A program made the position numbers and the translations under genes. A stretch of 64,000 nucleotides of DNA, taken from assembly GCF_017115085.1 (NCBI RefSeq), contig NZ_JABXKJ010000242.1, forward strand, positions 1 to 64,000, written 5' to 3'. The stretch is from Nostoc sp. NMS7 (lineage in GTDB: Bacteria > Cyanobacteriota > Cyanobacteriia > Cyanobacteriales > Nostocaceae). This document shows positions 60,588-64,000 of this stretch, piece after piece. Positions within the stretch are counted from its first letter, which is position 1. Each line of letters starts with the position of its first letter. Under the pieces are notes generated by a model. The model searched no databases. It was not told where the DNA came from and was given only the letters and a program-made list of their open reading frames with translations.

Positions 60588-60812
60588 ATGCCGCACACAA
60601 TTGTTACAGAAGTCTGTGAAGGTGTCGCTGACTGCGTAGGTGCTTGTCCAGTAGCTTGCATTCATGAAGGGCCAAGCAAAAATGCCAAAGGAACCGATTG
60701 GTATTGGATTGACTTTGCTACCTGCATAGACTGTGGGATATGTCTCCAAGTTTGCCCTGTAGAAGGGGCGATTCTTCCAGAAGAACGACCGGAGTTGCAA
60801 AAAACTCCGTAA
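60588..60812 (+). CDS. 2x[4Fe-4S]-type small ferredoxin
   Basis: 74 residues. Cys pattern VCEGVADCVGACPVAC for the first site and CIDCGICLQVCPVEG for the second; each has the CP element of bacterial ferredoxins. The first site has a longer gap after its first Cys (C-x6-C), so it may be a [3Fe-4S]/[4Fe-4S] or altered cluster. Soluble low-potential electron carrier; the partner is not known. Followed by heptamers and natE. Confidence 0.85.
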   Translation: MPHTIVTEVCEGVADCVGACPVACIHEGPSKNAKGTDWYWIDFATCIDCGICLQVCPVEGAILPEERPELQKTP

Positions 60813-60817
60813 TAGTC

Positions 60818-60908
60818 CATAGTCAACAGTCAATAGTCAATACTTATGTTTGACTTGACTGTTGACAAATGACAAATGACAAATGACAAGTGACCAATGA
60901 CAAATGAC
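60818..60908. repeat. Heptamer array (AGTCAAC / GACAAAT) entering the natE start
   Basis: CATAGTCAACAGTCAATAGT then four GACAAAT-type heptamers and GACCAAT. The natE start codon (CCAATGACAAATGAC) is inside the array. Confidence 0.8.
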
Positions 60909-61625
60909 TATTTACTAGATGTTCAAAATGTCCACGCTGGATACATCAAAGATGTAGATATCCTGCAAGGTGTGAATTTTCGGATTGCACCAAGGGAATT
61001 GGTAACAGTGATTGGCCCCAATGGTGCGGGTAAATCTACTTTGGCAAAAGCAATTTTTGGGCTTTTGATCCCCCACACAGGTACAATTACTTTCAAAGGT
61101 GAAAATATTGTGGGGCTAAAGTCCAATCAAATCGTCCAACGAGGAATGTGCTACGTACCGCAAATCGCCAATGTCTTCCCTTCTCTGAGTGTTGAAGAGA
61201 ACTTGGAGATGGGTGCTTTTGTGCTAAACGTTCCCCTGAAACCAATTAAAGATAAAATATTTACTATGTTCCCCAGACTAAGCGATCGCCGTCGTCAACG
61301 CGCTGGTACTCTCTCTGGAGGAGAACGCCAGATGCTAGCGATGGGCAAAGCTTTGATGTTGGAACCTAGTTTGCTGATTTTAGATGAACCATCTGCTGCT
61401 TTATCTCCCATCTTGGTGACACAAGTGTTTGAGCAGATTAAACAAATTAATCAGGCGGGTACTGCGATCGTATTAGTAGAACAAAATGCCCGTAAGGCTT
61501 TAGAGATGGCTAATCGCGGATATGTACTGGAGTCGGGACGCGATGCGATCTCTGGCCTTGGTGAAGAATTGTTGAATGATCCGAAAGTGGGTGAGCTATA
61601 TTTGGGAGCAGGTAAGAGACATTAA
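60897..61625 (+). CDS. natE: ABC transporter ATP-binding protein, branched-chain/neutral amino acid type (NatE/LivF)
   Basis: 242 residues. Walker A GPNGAGKST, Q-loop region VPQIANVFPSLSVEENL, signature LSGGERQ, Walker B LLILDEPS and switch His/Gln in VLVEQNARKAL. The LivF-type pattern (NVHAGYIKDVDILQGVNF) fits NatE, one of the two ATPases of the N-I neutral amino-acid uptake system known from Anabaena. The other Nat subunits are not in this window. The start codon sits in a repeat array without SD. Confidence 0.88.
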   Translation: MTNDYLLDVQNVHAGYIKDVDILQGVNFRIAPRELVTVIGPNGAGKSTLAKAIFGLLIPHTGTITFKGENIVGLKSNQIVQRGMCYVPQIANVFPSLSVEENLEMGAFVLNVPLKPIKDKIFTMFPRLSDRRRQRAGTLSGGERQMLAMGKALMLEPSLLILDEPSAALSPILVTQVFEQIKQINQAGTAIVLVEQNARKALEMANRGYVLESGRDAISGLGEELLNDPKVGELYLGAGKRH

Positions 61626-61746
61626 CCCTTTTTAATCGCTCTTGCCCCATTCAACATAACACCAGTTTAATATGGGAGCTTCACCAGGCGATAGCGATCG
61701 CTAGGTTCGGCTGCGCCGACGCTATCTATAACTAATACAAAAGCCA

Positions 61747-61860
61747 TTATACTTCCTGCCACTGCCGCGACCGTCGTTTTCGATGCTCAAAGAATTCTCC
61801 CCAATAATCCTTGCGTTTCTTAATCACATCTACAGCGACTAGAAAGGTAAAACAGGACAT
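61747..61860 (-). pseudogene. Short frame, possibly a gene remnant
   Basis: A 37-residue frame (AVDVIKKRKDYWGEFF, then EHRKRRSRQWQEV) with a charged, gene-like composition at its end. It looks like the C-terminus of a lost protein, but the family was not recognised. Confidence 0.25.
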
Positions 61861-61949
61861 TCATTCCGGAAAAAATGACCAAAACATAAATTATTCGGAT
61901 CTGCCAAAACCCCCCATAAACAATTCTTAATTCTTAATTACGAACAGGT

Positions 61950-62040
61950 TAAAGTCCCTAGTGATTAGCTTAGGCATCGCCTGTCTTTCTCTTGCACCCT
62001 TACTGCATTCTTGGTCTACTTTGTCAATGGGTAAGTTTTG
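61950..62040. repeat. Direct repeat, left copy (about 91 bp)
   Basis: Starts TAAAGTCCCTAGTGATTAGCT and ends GGTCTACTTTGTCAATGGGT. It is about 85-90% identical to 62833-62924; only the first 21 bases are exactly the same. The two copies bracket the XRE remnant and the 140-residue gene. Confidence 0.85.
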
Positions 62041-62257
62041 CCACTAACTTTTCCTCTCTAGGAGAGCTGAAGGCGATCGCTTGAATTCAAGTTCAACATT
62101 ACTTAAAAAATTCCTTTAATTAAAGCAAAAAAGATTTACTATAAAAACACATTTTCAGGGTATTCACTGATGTATTCCGCGATTTTGCCTAGTTAATATG
62201 TACCAAATAATATAGGATTCAGTTACCTAAGCTAGAAGGTAAAGTTTCTTTCGTTAA

Positions 62258-62404
62258 ATGACTATCAAAAAATCCTTGGCTATCAACCAGCCAGAGGTGG
62301 GGCAGATTATTCCTAATCTGTAGCTTTTGGCTGGGCTGACGCAAGAACAGTTTGCAGCAACTCTCGGTGTGACATATACAACAATTAATCTATCAAAAAG
62401 TATT
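62258..62404 (+). pseudogene. XRE-type regulator remnant with in-frame stop
   Basis: From the ATG at 62258 the frame reads TIKKSLAINQPEVGQIIPNL, then TAG at 62321-62323, then LLAGLTQEQFAATLGVTYTT, which is the start of an XRE helix-turn-helix (LTQEQFAATLGVT). The family normally continues with a NRWENG-type segment; here the sequence changes to NLSKS and runs into the next gene's ATG. It is a truncated, nonfunctional fragment. Confidence 0.65.
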
Positions 62405-62827
62405 ATGAAAGTGCTTTTACCAGAGGGAGTTGAACTTCAAGGTTTTGAGAAAGAGCCAGACTATAAAGAATTTAGAACGATTGCATTAAGAGTAGATCAA
62501 GTTTTGTCATGCGCTAATTTTAGTAGAAATCCCGTACAATTTTTTTGTAACGCAACATCTCAAGGGATTCTAGGACGGGTGGCTGGTTTCACCAACCAGG
62601 GCAATGCAATAATTCGATTACGATTGGAACGAGAAAATCATAAAACCTGCCAAGTCTTTGTTTCTTTACAAACACTGAACAAAATTACGGATGGTAGCTC
62701 ACCAGAAATTATTAACAGAAAACAAGTCAATATTATTGGAGTCAAGCCAATAGAACTAGAAGACGGCACTTGTCAACTAACAATTGAAAACCCTACTCAG
62801 TTCGTAGTGTTACAACCTAGAGTTTAG
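62405..62827 (+). CDS. Hypothetical protein downstream of the XRE remnant
   Basis: 140 residues from the ATG at 62405. The longer frame from 62327 includes the HTH remnant and is not used. Beta-rich: RVAGFTNQGNAIIRLRLERE and NIIGVKPIELEDGTCQLTIE, then NPTQFVVLQPRV. It is soluble, with no known motif. The gene is bracketed by two direct repeats, which hints that the block is an inserted unit. The SD is weak (AAAAAG). Confidence 0.5.
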   Translation: MKVLLPEGVELQGFEKEPDYKEFRTIALRVDQVLSCANFSRNPVQFFCNATSQGILGRVAGFTNQGNAIIRLRLERENHKTCQVFVSLQTLNKITDGSSPEIINRKQVNIIGVKPIELEDGTCQLTIENPTQFVVLQPRV

Positions 62828-63219
62828 TCTTTTAAAGTCCCTAGTGATTAGCTCCGGCGTAGCCTGTTTTTCTCTTGCCCCCCTTAGTGCATTTTTGGTC
62901 TACTTTGTCAAGGCGTAAGTTCTGACGAATTACGAATTAGTAATGATGTTGAGTGGTTTTGGCAATTTGGCATCCAAAATTTTTCTCTTGCAGTTTTAAT
63001 TGAGATATCAGCAGGGTTACAGGGACATTGAGAAAATTCTACAGGGATGGATTCCCGTCTCAAAAATCCCACCCAACGGCCAGTTGTTGACGCCCACGCT
63101 CTCCGAACCACCTTAACGTGGATGCAGCGCAAGCGTCACCGCTTCACCACAACTGGCTAGAAATCAAACAGAAAACACATAGTTAGCCAAGGAGATCATA
63201 CCAAAGCGATCGCCACCAT
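62828..63219. other. Intergenic region with the second direct repeat copy
   Basis: 62833-62924 is the right copy of the direct repeat. A 37-codon plus-strand frame at 63047-63160 (LKNPTQRPVVDAHALRTTLT, then WMQRKRHRFTTTG) has gene-like composition and may be a remnant. It is not accepted as a gene. Confidence 0.5.
62833..62924. repeat. Direct repeat, right copy (about 92 bp)
   Basis: Starts TAAAGTCCCTAGTGATTAGCT and ends GGCGTAAGTTCTG. See the left copy at 61950-62040. Confidence 0.85.
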
Positions 63220-64000
63220 TTATTTAACCTGTAGCTGCTTTAGTTTATTATTTGCCGATAGTAGTAACTCTTGAGCTTTCAGATAGGCTGTTGTGCCATT
63301 TTGCACCTTTTCTAATTGATTAATAATACTCTGCAATTGGCTCAACATCCGATTGCGCTCGACATTATAAGCATTCGCAGGAATTGAAGCCAGCAAGCTT
63401 TTTATTTCTCCTTGCGCCGACTCCAAAGCCTCCCCAGCATCTGCCTCAGCTTGCCGCCTAACCTTAACTTGACCTAAATTAGCCTCATAAATTGCTAATA
63501 ACTTCTGTGCTTCGGTATAACCGGCTACGTCTTTTGAAGGAATCTCTTTGAGCCGCTCAATTGCCTCTATCCACAAATTTTCTATCTGTTGCCATTGGGT
63601 TACGGCGTGTGGCGGATTTTGACCAGCTTTGGCGGCTTGCCAGGAAAATTGCCGTGCTGCGGTGATTAAGGCACTGATGCGATCGTTTTCAGCACCGATG
63701 CGATCGTTCTCAGCTGCCAATCCCACAACTTCCTGAAACTCACGCTTATAATTATCTAGTTGACTTTGTACAGTTTTTCCTGCCAGAGTTTGACCAGGAA
63801 TCTGCTCGAATTGATTCAGCGCCGTTTGCCAAGCAGCTGTTGCAGTCTGTTTATCAGTTACAGTTGCAGCCCGTTCATATTGCTGTTTTGCATTTAAGAA
63901 GCTCTGCATATTATCGGTAAGCAAAGACTGAGCATTCTTTTCCTGAAAAACCTGAGCTTCTAGCTGCCCAACTTTACTCCGAAATGCATTAAAACCATAG
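63220..64000 (-). CDS. Coiled-coil protein, 5' end beyond the window
   Basis: At least 260 residues; the frame is still open at position 64000, reading YGFNAFRSKVGQLEAQVFQE before the first listed TTG. Mostly helical, with repeated AKQQYERAATV, QLDNYKREFQEVVGL and NKLKQLQVK segments. It contains a tandem IGAENDRI/GLAAENDRI repeat, coded by a duplicated CGATCG-rich tract near 63670-63715. The three similar blocks around IPGQTLAGKTV, IPSKDVAGYTE and NGTTAYLKAQE suggest an internal repeat of a helical unit. Function unknown. Confidence 0.65.
   Translation of the reverse strand, partial: YGFNAFRSKVGQLEAQVFQEKNAQSLLTDNMQSFLNAKQQYERAATVTDKQTATAAWQTALNQFEQIPGQTLAGKTVQSQLDNYKREFQEVVGLAAENDRIGAENDRISALITAARQFSWQAAKAGQNPPHAVTQWQQIENLWIEAIERLKEIPSKDVAGYTEAQKLLAIYEANLGQVKVRRQAEADAGEALESAQGEIKSLLASIPANAYNVERNRMLSQLQSIINQLEKVQNGTTAYLKAQELLLSANNKLKQLQVK

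Larger units (their letters stand above)
61626..62257. other. Repeat-rich intergenic region
   Basis: 61690-61735 holds a GCGATCGC mosaic piece. 61747-61860 contains a small minus-strand frame (next entry). The first direct repeat at 61950-62040 lies here. The rest is AT-rich. Confidence 0.5.

Noticed and set aside
62908-63132. 74-codon minus-strand frame over the right direct repeat
   Set aside because: It runs through repeat DNA. The opposite strand has a more gene-like short frame, and neither is supported.

Overview
The window looks like chromosomal DNA of a filamentous, heterocyst-forming cyanobacterium (Nostocales, close to Nostoc/Anabaena). The evidence is dense HIP1 palindromes (GCGATCGC), many short tandem heptamers of the (GACTAAT/GACCAAT/GACAAAT) type, petB-petD, a phycobiliprotein lyase (CpcS type), a heterocyst-type coxBAC set next to fdxB and patB/cnfR, and an extended hyp operon of the kind known from Nostoc. 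No CRISPR array, no intact insertion sequence and no rRNA operon were seen. There is one tRNA, tRNA-Ser(GGA).

Layout. (1) 0.9-11.6 kb, plus strand: an extended hydrogenase-maturation operon. It has a TPR protein, two small membrane proteins, a NifU-C/Rieske fusion, an NHL propeller, then hypF-hypC-hypD-hypE-hypA-hypB. (2) 11.8-15.0 kb, minus strand: a luciferase-like flavin oxidoreductase and several small hypothetical genes. (3) 16.1 kb: cysK. (4) 17.1-26.3 kb: a nitrogen-fixation/low-oxygen block. It has a nitrogenase-associated ArsC-like protein, a thiol-dioxygenase-like cupin, a small peptide, a TPR-like protein, coxC-coxA-coxB and fdxB on the minus strand, and patB/cnfR divergent on the plus strand. 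(5) 26.6-31.0 kb: sucrase/ferredoxin-like protein, Mut7-C RNase-like protein and ROK sugar kinase. (6) 31.2-36.5 kb, minus strand: the block GNAT, ruvX, DUF3727, a PD-(D/E)XK-like protein, YqeG phosphatase and proB. (7) 37-44.4 kb: exported and membrane proteins, an RDD/pentapeptide protein, a glycosyltransferase and an anti-sigma-type ATPase. (8) 44.9-48.7 kb: petD-petB, divergent ctpA, and an exported chorismate mutase. (9) 48.8-50.5 kb: a recent 763-bp-period tandem duplication of an Uma2 gene next to a broken histidine kinase. (10) 50.5-61.6 kb: MBL-fold protein, S2P-like protease, cpcS, a HEAT-repeat protein, a small accessory module beside tRNA-Ser, a plant-type ferredoxin, SNase lipoprotein, inositol phosphatase, DnaJ-TPR, hisZ, a 2x[4Fe-4S] ferredoxin and natE. 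(11) 61.6-64 kb: repeat-rich debris with a dead XRE regulator fragment, and a 5'-truncated gene at the window edge.

How the genes fit together. The hyp operon builds the NiFe(CN)2CO centre of the uptake and/or bidirectional hydrogenase. The 17-26 kb block combines an O2-consuming terminal oxidase, a putative O2-consuming thiol dioxygenase, a nif-type ferredoxin and the nif activator. This suggests one low-oxygen programme for heterocysts (inference).

Most unusual signals. Short palindromic repeats lie in frame inside functional genes (hypF and the Mut7-C gene), and a related repeat brings a stop codon into a kinase remnant. Heptamer repeats supply the start or stop codons of several genes. 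The Shine-Dalgarno region of an exported beta-rich protein is perfectly complementary to the conserved Yfr1 sRNA motif. There is a 58-bp three-way-junction element, a run of four small hairpins between coxB and fdxB, and a candidate small RNA near 28.2 kb. All family calls were made by reading the sequence; no database search was run.
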